39,870 nt of DNA from Chloroflexota bacterium (GTDB taxonomy: Bacteria > Chloroflexota > Chloroflexia > Chloroflexales > Roseiflexaceae), in assembly GCA_013388755.1 (NCBI GenBank), contig JACAEQ010000015.1, forward strand, positions 1 through 39,870, given 5' to 3'. Every line of letters starts with the position of its first letter. Position 1 is the stretch's first letter. This document shows, piece after piece, positions 1-8,841 of this stretch. The position numbers were made by a program, and so were the translations under genes. The notes beneath the pieces were generated by a model. The model worked only from the letters and a program-made list of their open reading frames with translations. It had not been told where the DNA came from and ran no database searches.

Positions 1-171
1 ACGGTAGAGTTCGATATCGAGATGGTGAAGGGGTTCAGGAACATCCTGCTCGGTGGCGAAGGGCTGTTCCTGACAACGCTGCGCGGCCCCGGGCGCGTCT
101 GGTTGCAGACCATGCCGACATCAAACCTGGCGAAGGCGGTCGCACCGTATCTTGTCACCACCTCAAGTTGA
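1..171 (+). CDS. AIM24/TIGR00266-family protein, C-terminal fragment
   Basis: The frame is open from base 1 and stops at TGA 169-171, giving about 56 C-terminal residues. The segment [19 protein letters not shown] followed by GRVWLQTMP is typical of the C-terminal end of the AIM24/TIGR00266 family, a beta-rich fold of unclear function found widely in bacteria. The start and most of the protein lie outside the window. It precedes clpC on the same strand, but a strong hairpin and a separate promoter lie between them, so the two are probably not cotranscribed. Family recognised by motif only. Confidence 0.7.
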   Translation, partial: TVEFDIEMVKGFRNILLGGEGLFLTTLRGPGRVWLQTMPTSNLAKAVAPYLVTTSS

Positions 172-191
172 TCGCATATTGTAGGGACACA

Positions 192-235
192 GGGTGCTGC
201 GGTCCTGAGAGTGCAATCCTCAGGACACAGCACCC
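192..235 (+). terminator. Hairpin after the AIM24-like gene
   Basis: An inverted repeat with arms GGGTGCTG..GTCCTGAG and CTCAGGAC..CAGCACCC encloses a short loop (AGTGCAAT-like). Each arm has about 17 paired bases with small mismatches. No clear T-tract follows, so it may be a Rho-independent-like terminator of reduced strength or an RNA-stabilising hairpin. It sits 20 bases after the upstream stop codon. Confidence 0.55.
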
Positions 236-273
236 CTCTCTATGATTCCTCTAGCGCATGCCCATGCCCTATG

Positions 274-282
274 TGCTATACT
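274..282 (+). promoter_or_regulatory. Extended -10 promoter for clpC
   Basis: TGC directly followed by TATACT at 277-282 is an extended -10 element. No good -35 is seen at the right distance. Transcription would begin near 289, leaving a leader of roughly 45 bases before the ATG at 336. The same TGn-TATACT arrangement recurs in this window, for example at 25862-25870. Confidence 0.5.
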
Positions 283-335
283 AATAGTACGCGCTGGCAC
301 CTGCTGGCGCGTCCGATCCTCCGAGGGTAGAGCAC

Positions 336-2813
336 ATGAGACTTGAACGGTTTACGGAGAAAGCGCAAGAGGCGTTCCAGGACGCCCAGGAAATCATGCA
401 TGAGCAGCACCACACCCAGCTGGATGTGGAGCACATTTTCCTGGCCATGTTGCGCCAGCGCGAAGGGCTTGCCATACGCGCTATCGAGCGGCTCGGCGTG
501 GATGGCGAAATGGTCGCGCAGCGCGTCGAGCGCGAACTGGAAAAATCGCCGAAAGTATATGGCCAGTATGGCTATGGCAACCAGGTCTATATCACGCCAC
601 GCACACAGCGCCTCGTCAAACGCGCGGAAGAAGAAGCCAATCGCCTGAATGATCAGTATGTCGGTATCGAGCACCTGCTGATTGCGATCAGTGGCGAGCG
701 CGAAGGCGCATCGTCGCGCATCCTCAACAGTTTCGGTATTGACCAGGAGCGCATTTACCAGGCGCTGATGGATATCCGTGGTCACCAGCGCGCCGATAAT
801 CCGAGCGCCGAGGCGCGTTACGAAGCCCTCTCGAAATACTCGACCGACCTGACCGATCTTGCCCTCCAGGGTAAGCTTGACCCGGTGATTGGCCGTGAGG
901 CCGAAATTACGCGTGTGATCCGCATCCTCTGCCGACGCACCAAGAACAATCCGGTGCTTGTCGGCGAGACGGGCGTCGGCAAAACGGCAATCGCCGAAGG
1001 ACTGGCGCAGAAGATTGCGACTGGCGACGTGCCACTGCCACTCAGGAACCGTAAGTTGCTGGCGCTCGACCTGGCCGGTATGGTCGCCGGGTCGAAGTTT
1101 CGCGGCGAGTTCGAGGAGCGCCTGAAGGCGGTGATGGACGAGGTGCGCAGTAGCGATGGCCAGATTATCCTGTTCATCGATGAGTTGCACACCGTCGTCG
1201 GCGCCGGCGCCGCCGTCGGTTCGATTGACGCCTCCAACATGCTTAAACCGGCGCTCTCGCGCGGCGAGATGCAGGTAGTCGGCGCGACGACAATTGACGA
1301 ATACCGCAAGCATATTGAGAAGGATGCAGCGCTCGAGCGGCGTTTCAGCCCGGTGTTTGTCGAAGAGCCCGATGTCGAGACGACGGTCGAGATGTTGCGT
1401 GGCCTGCGGAAGCGCTACGAGGATCACCACCAGCTGACGATCAGTGATGAAGCGATCACGGCCGCAGCGCGTCTGTCGAGCCGCTATATTACGGAACGTT
1501 TCCTGCCCGACAAGGCAATTGACCTGATTGACGAAGCATCGGCGAAGTTGCGCATTGACATCTATTCTATGCCGAAGGCGCTGCGTGAGCAGGAAGCCGA
1601 GCTGAACCGCCTGCGCCGCGAAGAGGAAGAGGCCGGCGCCCGGCGCGACTATGAACGCGCCGCGACCCTGCGTGCGCGCTTCCTGCAACTTGACGCCGAC
1701 TTCGAACGCGCCCGCAGCGAATGGCTCAAGAGCTCCAACCTCGATGAAGTGGTGGACGAAGAAGATGTCGCCGCGATCGTCTCCAACTGGACGGGCATTC
1801 CGGTCAATCGCATGCTGGAGACCGAGCGTGAGAAACTGGTAGATATGGAGGCGCGCCTCCACGATCGTGTCATTGGCCAGCACGAGGCGATCGTCGCGCT
1901 CTCCGATGCCATTCGCCGCGCCCGGAGCGGCCTGAAGGATCCGCGCCGCCCGATCGGCAGTTTTATCTTCGTCGGCCCGACCGGCGTCGGTAAGACGGAA
2001 CTGGCCAAGGCGCTGGCGGAGTTCCTGTTCGATAGCGAAGACGCGATGACCCGCGTCGATATGTCGGAGTTCCAGGAGCGCCATACGGTATCGCGCCTGA
2101 TTGGCGCGCCGCCCGGCTATGTGGGGTACGAAGAGGCCGGTCAGTTGACCGAGAGCATCCGTCGCCGCCCCTACCAGGTGGTCCTGTTCGATGAGATTGA
2201 AAAGGCGCATCCCGATGTGTTCAACACCTTGCTGCAACTGCTCGACGATGGCCGCCTGACCGACGCGCAGGGACACACGGTTGATTTCCGCAATACGGTT
2301 ATTATCATGACCTCGAACGTTGGCACCGAACATGTGCGGCAACAGAGCATCGGCCTGGTGCGCACGCACGACAGGAGCGCCGAAGAAGCCGCGCGCCAGC
2401 GGGTCCATGAGGCGCTGCGCCAGGCGTTCCGCCCCGAGTTCCTGAACCGTATTGATGAGATCGTCGTCTTCCAGGCACTGACCGAACAGGAACTGACGCA
2501 GATTATTGACCTGCTGGCGCGCGAGGTCGGTGAGCGGCTGCAAGAACAGGGAGTAACACTCGAACTGACGCCGGCCGCCAAGAAGTTGCTGGTGCGCGAA
2601 GGGTACAACCCGGCCTATGGCGCCCGCCCGTTGCGCCGTACCGTGCAACGCCTCGTCGAAACGCCGCTCTCGCGGAACCTGTTGCGTGGAACGTTCAAGT
2701 CGGGCGATACCATCGTCGTGGATGTTGACCCGAGCAAGGATGAACTGACGTTTACCCGCCGTGAAACACTCGATCTGGGGATGAAAAAGCCGGTTGAGCC
2801 GGTGAGTGGGTGA
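336..2813 (+). CDS. clpC: ClpC-type AAA+ ATPase, Clp protease unfoldase subunit
   Basis: This is an 825-aa Hsp100 unfoldase that would feed proteins into the ClpP peptidase. Order of domains: Clp N-domain repeats (about 1-150), first AAA+ module with Walker A GETGVGKT near residue 210, a short middle region near 429-455 resembling a UvrB/UvrC (UVR) motif, and second AAA+ module with Walker A GPTGVGKT near 547, ending in a D2-small domain. The short middle region points to ClpC rather than ClpB, which carries a long coiled coil. An IGL tripeptide at 672-674 fits the ClpP-docking loop ([LIV]-G-[FL]). No clpP or mcsA/mcsB partner is in view. It appears to be monocistronic. An almost full-length open frame on the opposite strand is a composition shadow. 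Confidence 0.93.
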   Translation: MRLERFTEKAQEAFQDAQEIMHEQHHTQLDVEHIFLAMLRQREGLAIRAIERLGVDGEMVAQRVERELEKSPKVYGQYGYGNQVYITPRTQRLVKRAEEEANRLNDQYVGIEHLLIAISGEREGASSRILNSFGIDQERIYQALMDIRGHQRADNPSAEARYEALSKYSTDLTDLALQGKLDPVIGREAEITRVIRILCRRTKNNPVLVGETGVGKTAIAEGLAQKIATGDVPLPLRNRKLLALDLAGMVAGSKFRGEFEERLKAVMDEVRSSDGQIILFIDELHTVVGAGAAVGSIDASNMLKPALSRGEMQVVGATTIDEYRKHIEKDAALERRFSPVFVEEPDVETTVEMLRGLRKRYEDHHQLTISDEAITAAARLSSRYITERFLPDKAIDLIDEASAKLRIDIYSMPKALREQEAELNRLRREEEEAGARRDYERAATLRARFLQLDADFERARSEWLKSSNLDEVVDEEDVAAIVSNWTGIPVNRMLETEREKLVDMEARLHDRVIGQHEAIVALSDAIRRARSGLKDPRRPIGSFIFVGPTGVGKTELAKALAEFLFDSEDAMTRVDMSEFQERHTVSRLIGAPPGYVGYEEAGQLTESIRRRPYQVVLFDEIEKAHPDVFNTLLQLLDDGRLTDAQGHTVDFRNTVIIMTSNVGTEHVRQQSIGLVRTHDRSAEEAARQRVHEALRQAFRPEFLNRIDEIVVFQALTEQELTQIIDLLAREVGERLQEQGVTLELTPAAKKLLVREGYNPAYGARPLRRTVQRLVETPLSRNLLRGTFKSGDTIVVDVDPSKDELTFTRRETLDLGMKKPVEPVSG

Positions 2814-2948
2814 CGCATCCCGACACGCTCGGCTGAATGAGAGCAACGTGCACCAATCTTGCGCCCCGCCGGGCGTGTGGCGCGCAGGAACGGCGGGGCG
2901 TCCACGGATGACGGTTGCGGATCACCGCTGTGGTGACAGGGATGCCAT

Positions 2949-3027
2949 GTCATGGCGAGCGACGCGACCTCTCCACGCAAGCGGAGATTGCTTCAGCCAC
3001 GCGTCGCTCGCGCTCCTCGCAATGACG
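2949..3027. repeat. Palindromic interspersed repeat (REP/MITE-like)
   Basis: The left arm GTCATGGCGAGCGACGCG and the right arm (CGCGTCGCTCGCGCTCCTCGC then AATGAC) are inverted copies, with GATTGCTTC in the middle. Elements built on GTCATTGCGAG...GAAGCAATC are common between genes in many bacterial phyla, and this one has the same core words. It lies in the 377-base stretch between clpC and the next, convergent gene. The rest of that stretch (2814-2948 and 3028-3190) shows no gene I can support. Confidence 0.55.
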
Positions 3028-3190
3028 GGAGGCGTCACGTTTTGCAGATAGGCACCCTGGCCCCATTACCTTGCACATGCGTCCGAATATGGCTCGCGCC
3101 AGGCCACAACGACGCAATCCATCAGCCATGGACGCGCCAGACTCTGGCGGCCTGGCGTCGTTGCGCGACTTTATCTGACATGTATTGCGG

Positions 3191-3661
3191 CTAGCCGTGA
3201 TTGCCGATCATACCGTTCATCAGCGCGATAACACCCACCGCAATCAGTATCAGGGGCCAGAAAACGCTCCAGTTCAGCCCGAACAGGAAGAACACCCCGA
3301 TGACCAGCGGAACCAGCGCGCCGGTGAATGCGCCCCAGGCAGCGCGATCGAGATATCCCTTCTCCTGATAGGCGCTATACGCCGCAATGCCGGTAACGAC
3401 CGCGGGGATAAACAGAAAGAGCGCCCACCAGTTACGCAACCCCGTCGCGACGCCCATATTCTGCAACAACAGCAACCCGCCAATCACGATCAGGATCGTA
3501 CCACCGACCCAGATATACTGATCTATTGCGCGCTGGCGATATTCGCGCGAACGCAGGCCATGCGCCGAACCCGCAGCACGGCCATGCTCAGACCCATACC
3601 CGGCGGCATCTGTCACGTGCGTGGCGCTATTCCTCGCCCGCTCGTCAAGTGTATCCTTCAT
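3191..3661 (-). CDS. Small multi-pass membrane protein (LiaI/LiaF-like TM region)
   Basis: A 156-aa protein. The N-terminal 45 residues are hydrophilic and the rest forms about four membrane segments (IWVGGTILIVIGGLLLLQNMG; WWALFLFIPAVVTGIAAY; ALVPLVIGVFFLFGL; VFWPLILIAVGVIALM). The closely spaced last pair with its FWPLILIAVGV motif resembles the LiaI/LiaF-like (DUF5668) transmembrane unit, often linked to envelope-stress sensing. The start at 3661 is chosen because AAAGGAGT lies about 10 bases upstream. The frame can extend 21 codons further upstream but that puts the ribosome site inside the gene. It converges with clpC and diverges from SURF1. Function unknown. Confidence 0.75.
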   Translation of the reverse strand: MKDTLDERARNSATHVTDAAGYGSEHGRAAGSAHGLRSREYRQRAIDQYIWVGGTILIVIGGLLLLQNMGVATGLRNWWALFLFIPAVVTGIAAYSAYQEKGYLDRAAWGAFTGALVPLVIGVFFLFGLNWSVFWPLILIAVGVIALMNGMIGNHG

Positions 3662-3820
3662 CGTCGAGGTGACTCCTTTCAGGCATACCCTCTTGTTCCT
3701 ATGTTGCAAGGGTAGCCCCGACACGCGCTACGGTCATCTACCAACCGCCCTGTCTGTCACCTGACCTTCGACGGATCGGGAGTCTCCATCGTTTGATGGA
3801 GCAAACGAGACAAAACCGGC

Positions 3821-3826
3821 TATAAT
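3821..3826 (+). promoter_or_regulatory. Candidate -10 element upstream of SURF1
   Basis: A perfect TATAAT lies in the divergent region between the small membrane protein and SURF1. No convincing -35 is present. Downstream, in the predicted ~165-base leader, a perfect 12-bp palindrome CCACGATCGTGG occupies 3932-3943 and could be an operator or nothing. The rest of 3662-3998 holds no supported gene. Confidence 0.35.
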
Positions 3827-3998
3827 GCCGCTATGCGCGTAAGCGGCAGGTCTAACGGAATTGGTATGGAAACCCGCCGCAGGCCTCCACTCTTCAGGGC
3901 ATGCAGTCAGGCGGGGTCTCACAGGCCCCACCCACGATCGTGGAACGAGTGTGAATACGCATCTATTCGCGGGAAGAAACAGCGATCGCAGGAGTCTC

Positions 3999-4739
3999 AT
4001 GGTTCGCGTACTCTTTAGCGGCAGACGTCTGATCGCCACCCTCCTGATCATTCTTGGCGCCGGTGTGTTTTGCTGGCTCGGTTTCTGGCAACTCGACCGG
4101 CATTATCAGCGCGCGGCGCTGAATCAGCGTATCGCCGCCGGCCTGGCTCAACCGCCAGCGCCGCTCAACACTGCCGGCGACCTGGCAACGCTCGATTACC
4201 GGCCGGTTACGATACGCGGCGTCTTCGACCCGGCGCATGAGATCTTGTTACGCAATCGTTCGCTGAATGGCATCACGGGCTATCACATTATCACGCCGTT
4301 ACGGCTGAGTGACGGCAGTGGCGCGGCAGTACTGATCGATCGCGGCTGGATTCCTCTCACAGAGTCAACCCCCGACGCACGACGGAAACTGGCGCCCGCG
4401 CCGGGCGAAGTCGTCGTTGCAGGAATTGCTCGCCAGCCGGAAGTCTATCTCGGCGGTCCGAAAGACCCGCCGCCTGGGCCGGAACGACCACGTCTCGACG
4501 CCTGGTTCCGTGTCGACGTCGCACGTATTCAGAAACAGGTGCCGTACCCGCTCTTACCGATATTCATCGAAACACAGCCGGTTCCCGGCGCACCACCGGC
4601 ACTCCCCCAGCCCGTTCCACCGCCGGAACTCGATGCAGGGCCACACCTGGGCTACGCCCTCCAATGGTTTGCCTTCGCGATCATTCTCGTGGCAGGCTAT
4701 GGTGCCATTCAATATCGCTCGCTGCCGCCACCATCGTGA
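3999..4739 (+). CDS. SURF1 family cytochrome c oxidase assembly protein
   Basis: A 246-aa membrane protein of the SURF1/Shy1 family, which assists haem a insertion and assembly of cytochrome c oxidase. The family layout is complete: an N-terminal TM helix running into the hallmark GFWQLDR (about residues 27-33), an extracytoplasmic domain with RNRSLNG..GYHI and the second hallmark DRGWIP, and a C-terminal TM preceded by HLGYALQWFAFA. The start at ATG 3999 is preferred because it begins just before the first membrane helix and has GGAG four bases upstream. A longer in-frame start at 3861 would add a non-conserved 46-residue extension. No oxidase subunits are nearby. Confidence 0.9.
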   Translation: MVRVLFSGRRLIATLLIILGAGVFCWLGFWQLDRHYQRAALNQRIAAGLAQPPAPLNTAGDLATLDYRPVTIRGVFDPAHEILLRNRSLNGITGYHIITPLRLSDGSGAAVLIDRGWIPLTESTPDARRKLAPAPGEVVVAGIARQPEVYLGGPKDPPPGPERPRLDAWFRVDVARIQKQVPYPLLPIFIETQPVPGAPPALPQPVPPPELDAGPHLGYALQWFAFAIILVAGYGAIQYRSLPPPS

Positions 4740-4803
4740 GGCCGCAGCGTGCGCCGTCCTGCTCCGTGTGGCTCCTGGAGCGTGCACCTCCCGGGGAGAA
4801 ACT

Positions 4804-5616
4804 ATGCCCGACTTCAGCCAGCATCAGATCATCATCAACTCGGTACGCCTCAATTACTACCGCACCGGCAGCGGGCCAGCGGTCATTCTGGTGCATGGTC
4901 TCACCGACCACGCACTCTACTGGTCGGCGCTGGCACGCGCCCTGGCCGCCGACTATGATATGGTGATGTACGACTCGCGCGGCCACGGCGCGTCCGACCC
5001 GTCGCCGACCGACTACCGCCTGGAAACCCTGGCCGGCGACCTCGCAACCCTTGTCGGAAGCCTGGGCCTCGTACGCCCGGCAGTCATCGGCCATTCGATG
5101 GGCGCCTCAACCGCCTCAATCGCCGCAGCGACCCATCCCGGCCTCTTCCGCGCCATCGTTCTGGAAGACCCGGTCTGGCGCAGCGTCACGCCTGAGGGCA
5201 CGCCGGATATGGCGACCGTTCAGATGGGATGGCGCGCCGATCTGCTTACCATGAAGGCGATGGATCGGGCAGCCTTGCTGGCGCGCGTTCGTGGCGAATC
5301 GCCCGGATGGAGCGACGAAGACTACGAACAGTGGGTCGATTCCAAACGGGCCGTCAATCCTGACGCACTGGGCGTTCTGCCGTCGTTCGCGCGCATATGG
5401 CCCGATGATGTGCGCGCCATCGACTGCCCACTCCTGCTGCTCACCGGCGAACCGGAGCGTGGCGCGATTGTTGACCCGGGGGCAGCAGAAATTGTGCGGC
5501 AACTCCAGCCCGAGGCGCGTATCGTACGGATCAACGGCGTCGGACACCAGGTGCGGCGTGAAGGGTTTGCGACCTATCTGCGCGAAGTACGCGAGTTTCT
5601 CAGGCAGGCGCCATAG
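4804..5616 (+). CDS. Alpha/beta-fold hydrolase
   Basis: A 270-aa alpha/beta hydrolase. Visible features are the oxyanion-hole region HGLTDHALYW (31-40), the nucleophile elbow GHSMG with Ser98, an acidic residue in the GEPERGAIVDP region, and a C-terminal GVGHQVRREGF supplying His248. Substrate cannot be told; close relatives are annotated loosely as esterases, haloperoxidases or dienelactone-type hydrolases. The start at 4804 has GGGGAGAA directly upstream (4793-4800). It lies 64 bases after SURF1 on the same strand and may be cotranscribed with it. Confidence 0.85.
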   Translation: MPDFSQHQIIINSVRLNYYRTGSGPAVILVHGLTDHALYWSALARALAADYDMVMYDSRGHGASDPSPTDYRLETLAGDLATLVGSLGLVRPAVIGHSMGASTASIAAATHPGLFRAIVLEDPVWRSVTPEGTPDMATVQMGWRADLLTMKAMDRAALLARVRGESPGWSDEDYEQWVDSKRAVNPDALGVLPSFARIWPDDVRAIDCPLLLLTGEPERGAIVDPGAAEIVRQLQPEARIVRINGVGHQVRREGFATYLREVREFLRQAP

Positions 5617-5877
5617 CAGCGGCATCGCTCCTGCCGCCAGCACCGCCAGTCTTCGCACGCCTTGCAAAAAGCGACGGATAGCACCGGTATCGCCGCTGCC
5701 CGCCAGAACCGCCAGCGGTTGCGATCGCCGCCGCATAACGGATGGTTGGGCCGCACTCATCTGAATAGCTCGTGTTCAGGCTCGTTCTGCCGGACAGATG
5801 GACGTGAATAGGAGTTGCGGCACGAAGGTAGCTGTGCTAGGCTATGACCAACAAACGGTGTGCGATGAGCGACCAGT

Positions 5878-6153
5878 ATGAGCTTGATCTTTGAATGGGA
5901 CGATCGCAAAGCGAAAACGAATGCCCGCAAACATGGGGTGACATTTGCCGAAGCTGCGACCATCTTCAGTGACCCGTATCTCATCACCTTCGGTGATGAA
6001 GAACACTCGGAAAGCGAAGATCGATTCATCAGTATTGGTCAATCAGAACGAGGACGGGTATTGTTAGTGGTGCATGCAGATCGCGAGCATACGATTCGAC
6101 TGATCAGTTGCCGCAAAGCTACGGCGCAGGAGCGCATGTATTATGAGCGATAA
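5878..6153 (+). CDS. brnT: BrnT-family ribonuclease toxin
   Basis: A 91-aa protein with the BrnT pattern: FEWDDRKAKTNARKHGVTFAEAATIF at the N-terminus, then a DP.(20).SEDRFISIGQSERGRVLLVVHADR strand region and a C-terminal RLISCRKATAQERMYYE. BrnT toxins are RelE-fold RNases that inhibit translation. The start at ATG 5878 gives the usual length, but no clear Shine-Dalgarno site is seen. Its stop overlaps the start of the antitoxin by 11 bases, the normal toxin-first order of brnTA operons. Upstream, TTGCGG 17 bases before TAGGCT (5815-5843) is a weak candidate promoter. The 261 bases after the hydrolase contain no other supported gene. Confidence 0.88.
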   Translation: MSLIFEWDDRKAKTNARKHGVTFAEAATIFSDPYLITFGDEEHSESEDRFISIGQSERGRVLLVVHADREHTIRLISCRKATAQERMYYER

Positions 6154-6469
6154 ACGAGACCATAGCGACGCAAATGACGAAGAGATGCGCGCTGAATACA
6201 ACTTCAGTGGGCGAGTTGGTATTCGTGGAAAGTATTATCAACAATTACGCGATGGATATACTCTCAAAATCCATCGCGAGGATGGCACCACACTGGTACA
6301 GCAGATAACCCGCCCCGAAGGAACCGTGACGCTTGATCCAGATGTACAGGACTATTTTCCCGACTCGGAAGCCGTGAATACGGCATTACGGACATTAATC
6401 CAATTAGTCAAGCCGAAAAAGAAGAAGCGAAGTACTGCATCAGCGACCCCTAAGACGCAATCGTCATAA
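6143..6469 (+). CDS. BrnA-like / CopG-type antitoxin
   Basis: A 108-aa protein directly overlapping brnT. The C-terminal half has VTLDPDVQDYFPDSEAVNTA followed by LRTLIQLV, a ribbon-helix-helix DNA-binding segment of the kind that autoregulates toxin-antitoxin operons. The N-terminal part (EYNFSGRVGIRGKYYQQLRDGY) resembles small antitoxins with a DFSGGVRGKYY-like motif rather than classical BrnA, so this looks like a variant antitoxin paired with a BrnT toxin. The tail KPKKKKRSTASA is basic. It presumably neutralises BrnT and represses the operon. Confidence 0.8.
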   Translation: MSDKRDHSDANDEEMRAEYNFSGRVGIRGKYYQQLRDGYTLKIHREDGTTLVQQITRPEGTVTLDPDVQDYFPDSEAVNTALRTLIQLVKPKKKKRSTASATPKTQSS

Positions 6470-6568
6470 AACCTCAAATGCGCGTGAGACGTGGGACGGA
6501 TGCGCGCATCACATCAGATAGACTCTTACTGATTCACTCTATCGGTAAAGAAATCGAGCAAGGGCAGA

Positions 6569-7300
6569 TCACCCCAGCAGATCGAGAATGTCGCCCGGCG
6601 TCGTGATAATCGCATCAGGATGAATATCATCTGGCAGGGCGAACTCCGGGCTTCGAATCCAGACCGCGCGCATCCCCACCGCCTGCGCACCGCGAATATC
6701 CTCGCGCGGGCTATCGCCGACGAACACAGCGTTCTCAGGTGCGACGTCAAGGCGCTCGAGCACGTGCATGAAGATCTGCGGGCGTGGTTTCCAGACGCCC
6801 AGGTCGCCGGAGAATACGGCATACTCGATATGCTCCAGCAACCCCAGGGCCGCCAGGTCCTCGCGGTGCAACTCGCCGGGCCAGATCGTATTGGAGATCA
6901 AACCGGTACGGATGCCGCGCGACCGCAGCGTGGCCAGCGCCGCACCTGCGCCAGGCATGGCTGTCACGCCATCTCGTAGTGGCCGGGCATAATGATGGAC
7001 AGCTTCAAGCAGCGCACCGTCAGACAGTGCTAGATCATGATCCGCAGCGCCTGCCGCGATCCAGTCAGCGGCGCGCAGGTTGATATGGCCGCCGGTCGCC
7101 TGCTCCCACCCTTCGGCCAGGCGTACAAACATGCGCTCCACGAATGCTTCTTCCTGCGCAGCGAGCGGATGCCCCTGCGCGACGAGATAGCGATAGAGGC
7201 CACGGATGCCGCGTTCCTCAAACTCGCGCCACGTCCCATTGCCAGGACGCACAAACTTCAGCAACGTGCCGCCCATATCAAAGACAACTGCTCGAATCAC
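6569..7300 (-). CDS. HAD-superfamily hydrolase
   Basis: A 243-aa HAD protein. Motif I is VVFDMGGTLL: the nucleophilic Asp8 is present but the usual second Asp (DxD) is Gly, a variant seen in a subset of HAD hydrolases and likely to affect the acid/base step. Motif II is GLISNT, motif III the Lys in LGVWKPRPQIF, and motif IV VFVGDSPREDIRGA. The start is GTG at 7300, with GGAGG about 5 bases upstream, and overlaps the stop of the preceding coiled-coil gene by 4 bases (GTGA), which implies translational coupling. It ends the minus-strand cluster. The substrate is unknown. Confidence 0.87.
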   Translation of the reverse strand: MIRAVVFDMGGTLLKFVRPGNGTWREFEERGIRGLYRYLVAQGHPLAAQEEAFVERMFVRLAEGWEQATGGHINLRAADWIAAGAADHDLALSDGALLEAVHHYARPLRDGVTAMPGAGAALATLRSRGIRTGLISNTIWPGELHREDLAALGLLEHIEYAVFSGDLGVWKPRPQIFMHVLERLDVAPENAVFVGDSPREDIRGAQAVGMRAVWIRSPEFALPDDIHPDAIITTPGDILDLLG

Positions 7301-7566
7301 GGCTTCCTCCCGGCAGCCTCAACGATCTGCCGCAACCATTCGCTCCACGCCTGACGATTTTCGATCACAATGCGCCGCACCTGTTCAAGATCGCCATCCT
7401 GCGCCGCCTGATGCGAGCGCGCCAGTGACTCCTGAAATGCCCGTGCCATTTCCGCTGCTGCGCGCCGCATTTCAGCATTGACGGCGCGCTGACGTTCAAG
7501 TTCAGCCTTGAGGTATGCGATCAAGCGCTGCGCTTCTTCAAGCGTAAGATTTGCTTCTGGTTCCAT
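7297..7566 (-). CDS. Small coiled-coil protein
   Basis: An 89-aa, highly charged, helical protein (LTLEEAQRLIAYLKAELERQ, AAAEMARAFQESLARSHQAA) with heptad-like spacing, so probably a coiled coil. The end ENRQAWSEWLRQIVEAAG is amphipathic. There is no signal peptide or membrane segment. The start at 7566 is a guess: no ribosome site is clear and a start 16 codons further upstream (7614) is also open. It overlaps the HAD gene by 4 bases, which supports its being real. Function unknown. The 168 bases between it and the FemAB-like gene show nothing else. Confidence 0.6.
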   Translation of the reverse strand: MEPEANLTLEEAQRLIAYLKAELERQRAVNAEMRRAAAEMARAFQESLARSHQAAQDGDLEQVRRIVIENRQAWSEWLRQIVEAAGRKP

Positions 7567-7734
7567 GGCAGTGTTTGTAGCAGGCAGAAACCGTGTGAGA
7601 TCACAATGGCGCATCCTAATGCCGCAAATCCCCCTTGCGCCCGGCCACCCTATCCGCCCTCAGCATGGCAGGGCCCGCACTCCTTCGATGAGTTCAGGGC
7701 ATCAGTCTGCGACCGTGACCCACCGGCCGCAGCT

Positions 7735-8838
7735 TCATCCCTCGGTGCGCCGGCGCCAGAGCGCATACAATGGTGGGAGAAACACCCGATCGTAGGCCGG
7801 GAGATAACGCACGACGCTGCCGCCGAACCCTTTTTTGAAGCGATAGACGCCATAGAGCGGATCGTTCTGCGCTTCCGCCTCCAGGCGCGCACGCGCGGCA
7901 GGATCGGCGCATACAGCGGCCTGGCCCAGCCCATCGGGTATGCCCCAGAAATCGTAGCATGTGGCGCCGCGCGTGCGCGCCCACTGGATCGCCTGCCACT
8001 GGATGGCGTGCTGAGCGCCGCAGCGCAATCCTTCCACCGTTGAACCGCTGTACAGGTAGACCGCCGTCTGTCCCCATGCCGCCGTGATAGCCGCAGCAAC
8101 CGTCACGCCACGATGATCCGCCAGCCACAGACGCACCGCATCCCGCAGCACGTCCAGCACGCCAGCATAGTAGGCACGTGCATGGATGGCGAACTCCGCC
8201 CGCGCACCGGTTGCCTGCATAATCGCGTAAAACGCATCCAGATCGGCGGGCGCGCCGCCTGCCCGCACCTCGACGCCTTCTCGTGCAGCGCGCTTGATGT
8301 CAGCGCGATGTCCTTTGCTCATCGCCGCCAGCAGCCGCTCAGGTTCAGGCATCAGTTCAAGATGAATAGTACTGCGCGGCTGGATGGTTGTCGCCGGCCG
8401 CATGCCACGCTGGAGCAGCACCGCATCCAGCGCCGCCCCACGCTCATCATCAGCCGATACATTCGGCTCCAGGCGCGCGAACACCGCTCGCTGCCGGCGC
8501 GCCAGCCGGTCGAGTGCATCCAGCAGAAGCCGATCAATGACGGCATCGCCGCTGAAAAGCGGGCCACGCGGCACATACAGCACACACAGGCCGAAACGCC
8601 GGCGCTCCAGCACCAGCGCTCCGGCGCGGATGGCCGTCCCCTCAATGGCAGCAAGTATGTGCCGTTTCCAGCCAAAACGCGCTTTCAATGCGCCCCAGCC
8701 AGATGATTGCAGGAGATGGCCATCGTTATGAAGAGCGACGAAGCTATCCCAATCCGCGGGATCCGGCGATATGATGGCAACCGGCGCGGTGACCAGCTTG
8801 CCTGCGGCAGAGTCGTGCATAACTGGATGCCACCCCAC
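7735..8838 (-). CDS. FemAB/FmhB-like peptidyltransferase (GNAT fold)
   Basis: A 367-aa protein resembling the FemABX family, which uses aminoacyl-tRNA to add residues to peptidoglycan stem peptides or related substrates. Visible are two GNAT-like halves; HLLQSSGWGALKARFGWKRH near the N-terminus; the middle segment MSKGHRADIKRAAREGVEV; AVYLYSGSTVEGLRCGAQHA; and the C-terminal CYDFWGIPD and LYGVYRFKKGFGG motifs. The start is GTG 8838, 3 bases after the PIG-L stop, with GGAG about 10 bases upstream inside the preceding gene; ATG 8820 is an alternative. Pairing with a PIG-L deacetylase suggests cell-envelope or glycan modification. Confidence 0.85.
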   Translation of the reverse strand: MGWHPVMHDSAAGKLVTAPVAIISPDPADWDSFVALHNDGHLLQSSGWGALKARFGWKRHILAAIEGTAIRAGALVLERRRFGLCVLYVPRGPLFSGDAVIDRLLLDALDRLARRQRAVFARLEPNVSADDERGAALDAVLLQRGMRPATTIQPRSTIHLELMPEPERLLAAMSKGHRADIKRAAREGVEVRAGGAPADLDAFYAIMQATGARAEFAIHARAYYAGVLDVLRDAVRLWLADHRGVTVAAAITAAWGQTAVYLYSGSTVEGLRCGAQHAIQWQAIQWARTRGATCYDFWGIPDGLGQAAVCADPAARARLEAEAQNDPLYGVYRFKKGFGGSVVRYLPAYDRVFLPPLYALWRRRTEG

Positions 8839-8841
8839 GAC

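Noticed and set aside
276-2846. An 856-codon open frame antisense to clpC
   Set aside because: It mirrors clpC fully, has no family motifs, and is explained by codon bias in GC-rich DNA. clpC has all Hsp100 motifs.
3839-3998. N-terminal extension of SURF1 from 3861
   Set aside because: The added residues have no similarity to SURF1 and would put a soluble segment before the first membrane helix; ATG 3999 fits the family.
6499-6510. Perfect palindrome GATGCGCGCATC between the antitoxin and HAD genes
   Set aside because: It is 12 bp in a convergent gap and made of alternating GC; too likely by chance to call an operator.
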